Below, piece by piece: positions 14,449 to 22,192 of a DNA stretch of 36,907 bases; the stretch's first letter is position 1, and each line of letters begins with the position of its first letter. Where the stretch lies: NCBI GenBank assembly GCA_902472305.1, contig CABRNK010000025.1:1-36907 (forward strand), read 5' to 3'. The position numbers and the translations under genes are program-made. The notes beneath the pieces are model-generated. The model ran no database searches. It worked only from the letters and a program-made list of their open reading frames with translations, and had not been told where the DNA came from. The stretch comes from Hominenteromicrobium sp900549945. GTDB taxonomy: Bacteria; Bacillota; Clostridia; Oscillospirales; Acutalibacteraceae.

Positions 14449-16116
14449 ATGTTACTCGATCGGTTTTTGCCTCGCATCGAATTCGATTCCTACGAGGATT
14501 TTAAGGCAAATTATAAGGTGAATGTGCCCGAGAACTTTAACTTTGGTTTTGATATTGTGGACGCCTGGGCGGACAGTGAGCCGGAAAAGAAGGCGCTCGT
14601 CTGGTGCGATGACCACGGCGGCGAAAAGGTGTTCACCTTTACAGACATGAAGAAGCTCTCCAACCGCGCGGCGAATTTCTTCAAGAGCATCGGCGTCCAA
14701 AAAGGAACGGTTGTCATGCTGATTCTGCGCCGCCGCTGGGAATACTGGGTCTGCGCGACGGCGCTGCACAAGCTCGGCGCAATCCTGATCCCGGGTTCTT
14801 TGCAGCTCACGAAGAAGGATATCGTCTACCGCGGCAATTCCGCCTCGGTGCAGACGATCGTCTGCGTCAACGACGCGTTCGTCATCGACCAGATCGAGGC
14901 GGCTGAAAGCGACGTGCCGTCGCTCAAAAACAAGGTTATGGTCGTCGACCACCGCGCGGGCTGGCTCAACCTGAACGACGCGCTTGAGGCGCATTCCGAT
15001 GCTTTCGAGCGTCCCGCAGGCGCAGAGGCCACGCGCTGGGACGACACCATGCTCGTGTACTTCACCTCCGGCACGACCGGCATGCCGAAGATGGTGCAGC
15101 ACAATTTCGCCTATCCGCTCGGCCATATCATCACGGCGAAATACTGGCAGCGCGTCGAAGAAAACAAGCTGCACATGAGCGTTTCGGACTCCGGCTGGGC
15201 CAAGTTCGGCTGGGGCAAAATCTACGGCCAGTGGATCTGCGGCGCGGTCGTCTTTGCCTACGATATGGATAAATTCGTGCCGCTGCACCTGCTCGAAAAA
15301 ATCACGAAATATAAGGTCACGACGTTCTGCGCGCCGCCGACGATGTTCCGTTTCATGCTGCAGGAGGACGTGACGAAATTCGACCTCTCCTGCATCCATC
15401 ACTGCTGCATTGCGGGCGAGCCGCTGAACCCGGAGGTCTTTAAAAAGTGGTACAATCTGACGGGTCTCGAGCTCTGCGAGGGCTTCGGGCAGTCCGAGGG
15501 TCCCGTGTTGATCGCAAATTTCCCGTGGATCAAGCCGATCCCGGGCTCGACGGGCAAGCCGTCGCCGCTCTTCGATATCCAGCTTATCGACAGCGAGGGC
15601 AACGTCTGCGAGGACGGCGACGAGGGCACGATCGCGATCATGGACGTGAAGAGTAACCCGCCGACCGGCCTTTTCACCGGCTATTTCAAGAACCCGGAGA
15701 TGACGGAGGAGAAGCTCGGCGGCGCCTACTACGATACAGGCGACGTCGCATGGCGCGACAGCAAGGGCTATTATTGGTTCGTCGGCCGCAACGATGATGT
15801 GATCAAGTGTTCCGGCTATCGCATCGGGCCGTTTGAGGTGGAATCCGCGATGTTCGAGCACCCGGCGGTCGTCGAGTGCGCGATCACGGGCGCGCCGGAT
15901 CCGATCCGCGGCCAGGTCGTCAAGGCGACGGTCGTGCTCGCCGAGGGCTACGAGGGCACGCCGGCACTCACGAAAGAGCTGCAGAACCACGTGAAGCGCG
16001 TCACGGCGCCGTACAAGTATCCGCGCGTGATCGAGTACGTGCAGGAACTGCCGAAAACGCTCGGCGGCAAAATTAAGCGCGCGCAGATCCGCAAGGCAGA
16101 CGAGCAGACGGACTGA
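14449..16116 (+). CDS. AMP-forming acyl-CoA synthetase (acetyl/medium-chain type)
   Basis: This ANL-superfamily ligase activates a carboxylic acid with ATP to an acyl-adenylate and transfers it to CoA. The 555 residues contain the P-loop VYFTSGTTGMPKMVQH (near 200), EGFGQSEGP, the A8 core YDTGDVAWRDSKGYYWFVGRNDDVIKCSGYRI (visible as YDTGDV and GRNDDVIKCSGYRIGP) and the catalytic-lysine region LPKTLGGKIKRAQIR near the end. Length fits the acetyl-CoA/medium-chain synthetase group; the chain length of the substrate cannot be read off. ATG 14449 follows AAAGGA by about 10 bp; the in-frame TTG 14443 is too close. It is probably controlled by the adjacent XRE-cupin regulator. A strong terminator follows. 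Confidence 0.93.
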   Translation: MLLDRFLPRIEFDSYEDFKANYKVNVPENFNFGFDIVDAWADSEPEKKALVWCDDHGGEKVFTFTDMKKLSNRAANFFKSIGVQKGTVVMLILRRRWEYWVCATALHKLGAILIPGSLQLTKKDIVYRGNSASVQTIVCVNDAFVIDQIEAAESDVPSLKNKVMVVDHRAGWLNLNDALEAHSDAFERPAGAEATRWDDTMLVYFTSGTTGMPKMVQHNFAYPLGHIITAKYWQRVEENKLHMSVSDSGWAKFGWGKIYGQWICGAVVFAYDMDKFVPLHLLEKITKYKVTTFCAPPTMFRFMLQEDVTKFDLSCIHHCCIAGEPLNPEVFKKWYNLTGLELCEGFGQSEGPVLIANFPWIKPIPGSTGKPSPLFDIQLIDSEGNVCEDGDEGTIAIMDVKSNPPTGLFTGYFKNPEMTEEKLGGAYYDTGDVAWRDSKGYYWFVGRNDDVIKCSGYRIGPFEVESAMFEHPAVVECAITGAPDPIRGQVVKATVVLAEGYEGTPALTKELQNHVKRVTAPYKYPRVIEYVQELPKTLGGKIKRAQIRKADEQTD

Positions 16117-16166
16117 CCGTATGCGGACGCCGCCCGGATAGAAGCCGGGCATAAAAATACGTGTGC

Positions 16167-16210
16167 AAAAAGCGGGAGCAGACTCTCCGGGTCTGCTCCC
16201 GCTTCATTTT
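16167..16210 (+). terminator. Strong bidirectional terminator between convergent genes
   Basis: A perfect 14-bp stem (AAGCGGGAGCAGAC, 16170-16183, with GTCTGCTCCCGCTT, 16191-16204) has a 7-base loop. It is followed by CATTTTTATTT on + and preceded by AAAAA, giving a T-run on the - strand. It serves the acyl-CoA synthetase and the aadA-like gene. A smaller hairpin (GCCCGG with CCGGGC, 16132-16150) precedes it. Confidence 0.92.
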
Positions 16211-16991
16211 TATTTATCGCAGTCCGCCGCATCAGCCGTGTGCCGCTCAATCTGCGCCTGCAGGAAGCCGATGAGCGTCGGCAGTTCGCTGCCGATTGTG
16301 CGCCAATCCGTGCGGCATATTCCACGGTAGCCGTCGCGCGCCAGACGGAGCGGGCCGCAGAGCGGCTGGGGAAGGCGCGCCAGTGCCCAGTCGGCGGCCT
16401 CGTCCTTCGCGGCAATGCGCCCGGTTTCCAGTGTGAACCACATACGCGCGAGCGTCAGAAGCACGTTGCGCTCGTCGCCCGCCGGATTTTGCAGCAGCGC
16501 AGGCAGCGCACCGGCGATCGCGCGCCGGACCATCTCCGGAGAGACCGGTTCGATCCATGTGCACAGCGCGCCGCCGTATAGGGGCTCGCCGTAGGTCTGC
16601 GCCTGCCAAAGAAGCAGCGCGAGATCGGGATCTACGTAGGCGCCCGGGATTTTGCCTGATTCCAATGTGCCGCGCAGCCATTCGCCGTACATGTATTCGC
16701 AGACCGGCGGGAATACGGCCGCCGCGGCGTTAAAAACCACCGTGACCTCAAACGGGCGTTTCTCCATACGGCCCACAGGGCCGAAGTGCGCGAGAAGCAC
16801 CTTGGTCAGCGCCTTGCGCTCCGCACCGGTCATTGGCCGGCCGAGTACGGTCAGCAGGTCGATGTCGCTGTCCGGGCGCAGGCTCCGTGCACGGCAGGGC
16901 CATACAGATAGAAGCCGAGCAGGCTGCCGCCGAACAGCGGGCGGACGGCTTCCAGCACCTGCTGGGCCTGCGCGGGGATCTCAGTCTGCAT
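16210..16991 (-). pseudogene. Aminoglycoside adenylyltransferase-like gene (AadA/ANT family), frameshifted
   Basis: Two overlapping frames together make one AadA-like protein of about 260 residues. The N-terminal part (MQTEIPAQAQQVLEAV, then LLGFYLYGPAVHGA) is in one frame to about 16892. The rest continues one base out of frame as LRPDSDIDLLTVLGRPMTG and then through VTVVFN, GEWLRGTLESG, and GDERNVLLTLARMWF/AAKDEAADWALARLP, which closely follow ANT(3'')(9) enzymes. One base is missing between the HG and LRP codons. The upstream frame then hits TGA within about 11 codons. The nucleotidyltransferase motif G-S is G-P here (LYGPAV), while DSDIDLL is kept. The start ATG 16991 has GGGAG at 9 bp and overlaps the mtaB end. 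Either a pseudogene or a sequencing indel; if intact it would adenylylate an aminoglycoside-like substrate. Confidence 0.82.
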
Positions 16992-18300
16992 GTTCATCCG
17001 CTCCCGTCTGCTCCGCAATCCTGCCGATGCAGTGCGTGTCGGTGCATGACTCGATCTGCACGGTGCGGATCTCACCGGCAAGCGATGCACCGCTCGCCGC
17101 GAGCACCGGCGTGTAGTTCATCGAATAGCCCTCGTAGACGCCGGGCTGCACTGCGCGCTCGAAGAGCACCTGTTCCGTGCGGCCGATCTGCGCGCCGAAA
17201 AAGGCGCGCTGCGTTTCCGCCGTGGCGCGGATCATCGCGCGGCTGCGCGCCTCCTTGACGGCGTTCGTGAGCTGGTCGCCCATGTCGTACGCACGGGTGC
17301 CGGGGCGGCGGGAGTAGGCGAACACGTGCACCTTCGCAAAGGCAATCTCCTTCGCAAAGGCGAGCGAGGCCTCAAATTCCGCGTTGGTCTCGCCGGCAAA
17401 GCCGACCATAATATCCGTGGTGACCGCGGCATTTTCAAACGCCGCGCGCAGATTTCGCACGATCGTGCGGTATTCGTCCGCCGTGTAGTGGCGGTTCATG
17501 CGGCGGAGCGTCGCATCGCAGCCGCTCTGCAGGGAAAGATGAAACTGCGGGCAGAGCTTTTTCTGCTTCGCCATACGCCGGATCACATCCTCGGAAAGCT
17601 GCTCCGGCTCGAGGGAGCCGAGCCGCACGCGCTCGATGCCCGGTACCGAGCAGGCCGCTTCGATCGCGTCGCACAGGTGCAGGCCGAATTCCTGCCCGTA
17701 GGCCGAAAGGTTGATGCCGGTCAGAACGACCTCTCGAAAGCCGTTTGCGGCGAGCGCGTGAAGCTCCCCGCGGAGATCCTCGAGCGGCTTGGAGCGCACG
17801 CGGCCGCGCGCATAGGGGATGATGCAGTAGGAGCAGAAGCGGTTGCAGCCGTCCTCAATTTTCACAAAAGCGCGCGTGCGGCCGGAAAAGCTATCCACCT
17901 GCAGGCGCTCAAACGCTTCGCCGCTCGTATGCGGCTCGATGTCGATGATCCGCTGGCGCGCGGAGAGAAAGGCGAGAAGATCCGGCAGGAGACGGGCGCG
18001 GTTCGAGGTACCTAGAATGATATCGGCCTCCTCGAGCCGCTTCGCGTCCTCGGGAAACGCCTGCGCCATACAGCCCGAGAGCACCATCACGGCGTCGGGA
18101 TTGTCCTTTTTCGCGCGGCGGAAAACCTGCCGCACCTTGCGGTCGCTTTCCGCCGTAACCGTACAGGAGTTCAGCACGACGACGTCGGCCGGCTCGCCGT
18201 CCTGCGCTGCCGAAAAGCCGTTTTTCAAAAGACTGGAGAGCATGGCCTCCGATTCGTATTGGTTGACCTTGCAGCCCAGTGTGATCATTTTAACTTTCAT
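16981..18300 (-). CDS. mtaB: tRNA t6A37 methylthiotransferase MtaB
   Basis: MtaB (YqeV) is a radical SAM enzyme that adds a methylthio group to N6-threonylcarbamoyladenosine at position 37 of ANN-decoding tRNAs. The 439-residue protein has the N-terminal UPF0004 domain with cysteines C10 (LGCKVNQYES), C46 (NSCTVT) and C77 (SGCMAQ) for the second cluster. The radical SAM motif is C152-x3-C156-x2-C159 in GCNRFCSYCIIPYARGR. A C-terminal TRAM-like region (YEGYSMNYTPVLA) follows. LGCKVNQYESEAM marks the MtaB subgroup rather than MiaB or RimO. It overlaps the upstream ABC-F gene by 11 bp and the downstream aadA-like gene by 11 bp, so the three are one operon. Confidence 0.93.
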   Translation of the reverse strand: MKVKMITLGCKVNQYESEAMLSSLLKNGFSAAQDGEPADVVVLNSCTVTAESDRKVRQVFRRAKKDNPDAVMVLSGCMAQAFPEDAKRLEEADIILGTSNRARLLPDLLAFLSARQRIIDIEPHTSGEAFERLQVDSFSGRTRAFVKIEDGCNRFCSYCIIPYARGRVRSKPLEDLRGELHALAANGFREVVLTGINLSAYGQEFGLHLCDAIEAACSVPGIERVRLGSLEPEQLSEDVIRRMAKQKKLCPQFHLSLQSGCDATLRRMNRHYTADEYRTIVRNLRAAFENAAVTTDIMVGFAGETNAEFEASLAFAKEIAFAKVHVFAYSRRPGTRAYDMGDQLTNAVKEARSRAMIRATAETQRAFFGAQIGRTEQVLFERAVQPGVYEGYSMNYTPVLAASGASLAGEIRTVQIESCTDTHCIGRIAEQTGADEHAD

Positions 18301-20212
18301 TTTCGCTGTTTTCCTCCAGCCAGATATTGAGTGCCGTCCATTCGTTCATCAGCGCGTCGGAGCGCTCCTTGCAGGCGGCAATCTGATTCGTGATTTCAAG
18401 CGTCTGCTCGTAGTTGCTCGCGACGGCAGGGTCGAGCAGCTTTTCGTTCAGCGCTTCGATTTCGAGCTCTGCGGCCTCCACCTCGCGCTCACAGCGGGCG
18501 AGCGCCGCCTTCTTTTTGCGGATTTCCGCCGCGCGCTCCTTTTTCTGCTTGTAGGCGTTTGCGCGCGCCGTATTTTCCTGCACGACGGCCGTCGCCGCCT
18601 CCGTTTTCTGCCGCGACTCAAGGTATGTATCGTAATTGCCGAGGTATAGCGTTGTGCCGGTCGGATCGAGATAGTAGATCTTGTCGGCGAGCTTATTGAT
18701 GAGATAGCGGTCGTGCGAGACGACGAACAGCGTGCCGTCGTAGCCCATCAGCGCGTTTTCGAGCGCCTCGCAGGAACCGATGTCGAGGTGGTTCGTCGGC
18801 TCGTCGAGGATCAGCAGGTTTGCCTTCGAAAGCATCAGCTTCAAAAGGAGCACGCGTGCGCGCTCGCCGCCGCTCAGGCCCTTGACGGGCTTGTATACGT
18901 CCTCGCCCCGAAACAGAAAGACAGCGAGTGCAGAGCGCACCTGCGTCTGGTTCATATACGGGTGCAGGTCCCAGATCTCGTCGATCACGGTTTTGCTCTC
19001 GTCGAGGTTGCCCTGTGCTTGATCGTAGTATCCGACGTCGATATTTGCGCCGAAGCGGTAATCGCCGAAGGTCTGCTGATAGACGCCGAGCAGGATCTTG
19101 AGCAGCGAGGTTTTGCCGCAGCCGTTCGGGCCGATCAGAAATACCTTTTCACCGCGTTTTATATCGAGATTGACGTTTTTAAAAAGCTGGTTTTCACCGA
19201 AGCGCAGCGCCAGCTCGTCCGCCATCAGCACATCGTTGCCGCCGCGCTGGCTGGCCTTGAACTGAAAGCGGATCGAATCCGGCTCGTCCTCGGGCTTTTG
19301 GAGCGTCGCCTCCAGCCGGTCGATCGACTTCTGCTTGCTCGCGATCGTCACGTAATTGCGCTCCTGATTGAAGCGCTTCTGCTGCTCGATGATTCCCTCG
19401 ATGCGCTTGATTTCGCGCTGGGTGTTGTCGTACACGCGCTGCATCGCGAGGCGTTTTTCCTCCTTGAGATGCAGGAATTTCGTGTAATTGCCCTTGTACT
19501 CCGTGAGGTGCGTGTTCTCGATCTCAAAGGTGCAGTTTGTGACCGCGTCGAGAAAATAGCGGTCGTGCGAGATAACGATGTACGAGCCGCCGTAGCTTTT
19601 CAAAAAATCTTCGAGCCATTCGACGGAGGGGATGTCAAGGTGGTTTGTCGGCTCGTCCAGCAGCAGGAGGTTGGATTCGCCGAGCAGCATTTTTGCGAGC
19701 TGGATTTTCGCCTTCTGCCCGCCGCTCAAGACGCCGATCGGCGCCGCGATCTGCTCGGGCTGAAAGCCGAGGCCGATCAGCGTGCTGCGCGCGCGGCTGC
19801 GGCAGGTGAGGCCGCCGTCCGCGATGAAGCGGTCGTTCAGCTCGGTCTGCTTTAAAATCAGCGCGTCGATGTCGTCCGGCACGGCGGCGATCTCCGCGTT
19901 CAGCCGCTCAAGCTCCGCTTCCATCTTCAAAAGCGGCTCGAATACGGTCATCACCTCGTCAAAGGCAGGCTTTTCCATGTCGCGGCAGACGTGCTGCTCC
20001 ATGTAGCCGACCGAGGTGTCTCGGGCCGGCGTAAAGCTGCCCTCGTCCGCGCTGTATTCGCCGTTCAAAACCTTGAAAAGCGTCGTTTTTCCGGAACCAT
20101 TGATGCCGACAAGGCCGATTCGGTCGCCCTTCTGCACTTCAAAGGAAATATTTTCGATAATTGTATCGGTGCCAAACATCTTTTTTATGTTATTGACCGT
20201 TAAAATCGCCAT
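18290..20212 (-). CDS. ABC-F family ATPase (translation factor type)
   Basis: A 640-residue soluble protein with two ABC cassettes and no membrane segments, the ABC-F layout of ribosome-associated ATPases. Cassette 1 has Walker A GINGSGKTT (about 36-44), signature LSGGQKAKIQLAK and Walker B LLLLDEPTNHLD. Cassette 2 has GPNGCGKTS, LSGGERARVLLLK and LLILDEPTNHLD. An interdomain linker rich in charged helices (YTKFLHLKEEKRLAMQRVYDN, seen as KFLHLKEEKRLAM) lies between them, and a C-terminal coiled coil covers about 550-640. This matches YdiF/Uup-like housekeeping members. A role in resistance is possible but not indicated. GGGAGA lies 6 bp before ATG 20212. It has its own promoter at 20244-20272 and is first in the operon with mtaB. 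Confidence 0.92.
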   Translation of the reverse strand: MAILTVNNIKKMFGTDTIIENISFEVQKGDRIGLVGINGSGKTTLFKVLNGEYSADEGSFTPARDTSVGYMEQHVCRDMEKPAFDEVMTVFEPLLKMEAELERLNAEIAAVPDDIDALILKQTELNDRFIADGGLTCRSRARSTLIGLGFQPEQIAAPIGVLSGGQKAKIQLAKMLLGESNLLLLDEPTNHLDIPSVEWLEDFLKSYGGSYIVISHDRYFLDAVTNCTFEIENTHLTEYKGNYTKFLHLKEEKRLAMQRVYDNTQREIKRIEGIIEQQKRFNQERNYVTIASKQKSIDRLEATLQKPEDEPDSIRFQFKASQRGGNDVLMADELALRFGENQLFKNVNLDIKRGEKVFLIGPNGCGKTSLLKILLGVYQQTFGDYRFGANIDVGYYDQAQGNLDESKTVIDEIWDLHPYMNQTQVRSALAVFLFRGEDVYKPVKGLSGGERARVLLLKLMLSKANLLILDEPTNHLDIGSCEALENALMGYDGTLFVVSHDRYLINKLADKIYYLDPTGTTLYLGNYDTYLESRQKTEAATAVVQENTARANAYKQKKERAAEIRKKKAALARCEREVEAAELEIEALNEKLLDPAVASNYEQTLEITNQIAACKERSDALMNEWTALNIWLEENSENES

Positions 20213-20243
20213 GATGTGTCTCCCTCAATCCATAATCCATATT

Positions 20244-20272
20244 ATTATAGCGGATTCCGCCCGGCAAATCAA
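20244..20272 (-). promoter_or_regulatory. SigA promoter of the ABC-F/mtaB operon
   Basis: On the - strand, TTGATT (20267-20272) and a perfect TATAAT (20244-20249) are 17 bp apart, about 32 bp before the ABC-F start. Confidence 0.85.
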
Positions 20273-20293
20273 GAAAAGTTCACGGATTTTCGG

Positions 20294-20322
20294 TTGATAA
20301 TCGGTTTCCGCCGCGCTATAAT
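20294..20322 (+). promoter_or_regulatory. SigA promoter of the TIM-barrel isomerase-like gene
   Basis: TTGATA (20294-20299) and a perfect TATAAT (20317-20322) are 17 bp apart. It is divergent from the ABC-F promoter, with only 21 bp between the two -35 boxes. A 7-bp hairpin (GCCGGAG with CTCCGGC, 20333-20355) lies at the start of the transcript. Confidence 0.87.
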
Positions 20323-20373
20323 GAAAAACAAAGCCGGAGACACAGCAGCTCCGGCACGGAAAGGAAGCATGCT

Positions 20374-21159
20374 ATGCGCGTCGGTATATCCGCGGCCTCT
20401 CTGTATCCGATGGAAACGGAGAAGGCGCTCTGTCATTTGAACGACCTCGGCTACACGCTGTTTGAGATCTTTTTTAACGCTTACTGTGAGACACAGCCGG
20501 ATTTCTGCGCGCTTTTGAACGGCCTGCGGGCGTCGCGCGGCGCAGAAATTAAGTCGGTGCATCCGTTTACCTCGTCTCTCGAGTCCATGCTGCTTTTCGA
20601 GCGGTACGAGCGCCGCCTCGAGGAGGGCCTCACGCTCTATAAAAACTATATGGAGGCGGCGAAGCGGGTCGGCGCGGAGATCCTCGTGCTGCACGGGCAG
20701 CGCCTCGGCGCCGGCTCGCTGAGCGACCGGGAATACTGCGCGCGTTACAGGACGCTGTACCGGGCCGGGCAGGCGCTCGGCATCACGGTCGCACAGGAAA
20801 ACGTGCGGCTGTTCCGCAGCGCGTCGCCGGAATTTATCCGCACCATGCGCCGCGAGCTCGGCGCGGAATGCGCCTTTGTGCTCGACACAAAGCAGGCCGT
20901 GATGAGCGGCTACGCGCCCGAGCAGCTTGTGGAAGCCATGGGGGAGCGCCTCGTCCACGTGCATCTGAGCGACCACACGGAAACGGAGAGCTGCCTTCTG
21001 CCCGGCGAGGGCAGCTTCGACCTTATCGCGTTTAAGAGCGCGCTGTGCGGCGTCGGCTACACAGGGGATGTGATCACCGAGGTGTACCGGCCGTCTATCC
21101 GCGATGACGCCGCGCTGCAAAAGGCGCTTTTTGTCACAAAATCGGTTTTTGAGGAATAA
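20374..21159 (+). CDS. Sugar phosphate isomerase/epimerase-like TIM-barrel protein
   Basis: A 261-residue cytosolic protein of the xylose isomerase-like TIM-barrel (AP endonuclease 2) superfamily. Seen in order are an N-terminal strand (MRVGISAASLYP), LGYTLFEIFFN, KSVHPFTSSLE (His), AEILVLHGQRLG, ITVAQENVRLFRS (the metal-ligand Glu), FVLDTKQAVMSGY (Asp), LVHVHLSDHTE (His pair) and GDVITEVYRPS (last Glu). These are the usual metal-binding positions. Substrates in the family range from inositol derivatives to keto-sugars, and nothing here settles which applies. ATG 20374 is preceded by AAAGGAAG. The gene has its own promoter, and nrdR follows from a separate promoter. Confidence 0.85.
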   Translation: MRVGISAASLYPMETEKALCHLNDLGYTLFEIFFNAYCETQPDFCALLNGLRASRGAEIKSVHPFTSSLESMLLFERYERRLEEGLTLYKNYMEAAKRVGAEILVLHGQRLGAGSLSDREYCARYRTLYRAGQALGITVAQENVRLFRSASPEFIRTMRRELGAECAFVLDTKQAVMSGYAPEQLVEAMGERLVHVHLSDHTETESCLLPGEGSFDLIAFKSALCGVGYTGDVITEVYRPSIRDDAALQKALFVTKSVFEE

Positions 21160-21173
21160 AGCTGCATTTTTTC

Positions 21174-21203
21174 TTGATTTTTGGAGGATCCCTGTAGTAT
21201 AAT
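21174..21203 (+). promoter_or_regulatory. Promoter of nrdR
   Basis: TTGATT (21174-21179) and a perfect TATAAT (21198-21203) with an 18-bp spacer lie 42 bp before the nrdR start. No recognisable NrdR box was seen around it. Confidence 0.8.
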
Positions 21204-21244
21204 AAAAAATAATCGACCGGCAAATATTTTTGGGAGGGTTTACC

Positions 21245-21703
21245 ATGAAGTGCCCCTATTGCGGATACAGTGAAAGCAAGGTTATCGACTCGAGACCGAC
21301 CGACGAGGGCGAACGCATTCGCCGTCGCCGCGAGTGCCTGAAGTGCACAAAGCGCTTTACCACCTACGAGGTGATCGAAACGGTTCCGGTTGTCGTCGTC
21401 AAAAAGGACAAGTCCCGCGAGACGTTTGACCGCAATAAGCTTCTGAACGGCCTCCTGCGCGCCTGCGAAAAACGCCCGGTATCGCTCGAAACGCTCGAGC
21501 GGATCGTAGACGAAATCGAAGTGCTGCTGCAAAACTCGCTCGACCGCGAGGTGCCCTCGCACATGATCGGCACGTATGCAATGGAGAAGCTCAAAGCTGT
21601 GGACGAGGTGGCGTATGTGCGCTTTGCGTCCGTTTACCGCCAGTTTAAGGACATCAACAGCTTCATGGAGGAGTTGAGCAAGCTCATCAGCAGCAAGAAC
21701 TGA
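21245..21703 (+). CDS. nrdR: Transcriptional repressor NrdR
   Basis: NrdR represses ribonucleotide reductase genes according to the bound adenine nucleotides. The 152-residue product has the N-terminal zinc ribbon (C3, C6 in CPYCG and C31, C34 in CLKC, with SRPTDEGERIRRRREC between, given here in part as IRRRREC) and the ATP-cone domain (VVKKDKSRETFDRNKLLNGL through FASVYRQFKDINSF; first 20 residues shown). Length and motifs are standard. ATG 21245 follows GGGAGGG by 7 bp. The in-frame TTG at 21230 lies before that site and is rejected. No nrd gene is in the window. The DUF3795 gene follows after 10 bp. Confidence 0.96.
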   Translation: MKCPYCGYSESKVIDSRPTDEGERIRRRRECLKCTKRFTTYEVIETVPVVVVKKDKSRETFDRNKLLNGLLRACEKRPVSLETLERIVDEIEVLLQNSLDREVPSHMIGTYAMEKLKAVDEVAYVRFASVYRQFKDINSFMEELSKLISSKN

Positions 21704-21713
21704 GGTGCGCCAT

Positions 21714-22148
21714 ATGAATGAAATTTGCGGCTTAGGCTGCTGCGGCTGCTGCGGGAGCAGGAATGCCTGCGGCGGTTGTGCAGAGACGGACGGCCATCCT
21801 TTCGGCGGCTCCTGCATTGCGGCGGAATGCGTGAAAAGCGGCGGTACAGAGGCGATGCTCCGGTTTAAAGCGGCGCTGATCGCAGAGATCAACGCGCTCG
21901 GCATTCCGGGCCTTGCAGTCCGCGATATGAATCTTCTGATCGGCTCCTACGTAAACCTCGAATACACGCTGCCGAGCGGCGCACGCGCAAAGCTGCTCGA
22001 GGACAACCGCGTGTACTGGGGCAATCAGGTGGAAATACCGGACAGCCCGCGCTGCTACGGACTTGTGGCGGACGACCGCCATCTGCTCGTATGCACCTAC
22101 GGCTGCGGCGGGTCGGATCCAGAAATTGTTTTATACAAAAAGAGATGA
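21714..22148 (+). CDS. Cys-rich DUF3795-like protein
   Basis: A 144-residue protein with a cysteine-packed N-terminus (CGLGCCGCCGSRNACGGC, then GHPFGGSCIAAECV), which looks like a metal or Fe-S site. A C-terminal part follows with NALGIPGLAV, LIGSYVNLEYTLPSG, VYWGNQVE and SDPEIVLYKKR. The pattern fits DUF3795-type proteins of gut Clostridia, whose function is unknown. ATG 21714 has GAGGTG at 7 bp. It sits 10 bp after nrdR, so the two share a transcript. A terminator follows. Confidence 0.75.
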   Translation: MNEICGLGCCGCCGSRNACGGCAETDGHPFGGSCIAAECVKSGGTEAMLRFKAALIAEINALGIPGLAVRDMNLLIGSYVNLEYTLPSGARAKLLEDNRVYWGNQVEIPDSPRCYGLVADDRHLLVCTYGCGGSDPEIVLYKKR

Positions 22149-22157
22149 AATATGAAT

Positions 22158-22192
22158 GGGGCTGCGGCGATAAACCGCGGCCCCGCTTTTAT
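22158..22192 (+). terminator. Terminator between the DUF3795 and MATE genes
   Basis: GGGGCTGCGG (22158-22167) pairs with CCGCGGCCCC (22175-22184), with one G-T pair and a 7-base loop. It is followed by GCTTTTATAT. It ends the nrdR-DUF3795 unit and overlaps the 3' end of the convergent MATE gene. Confidence 0.75.

Noticed and set aside
14452..16152. 566-residue open frame on the - strand across the acyl-CoA synthetase
   Set aside because: It is a codon-bias shadow: the + strand encodes a clear ANL enzyme with all core motifs, and the antisense product is Arg/His/Val-rich without a recognisable domain.
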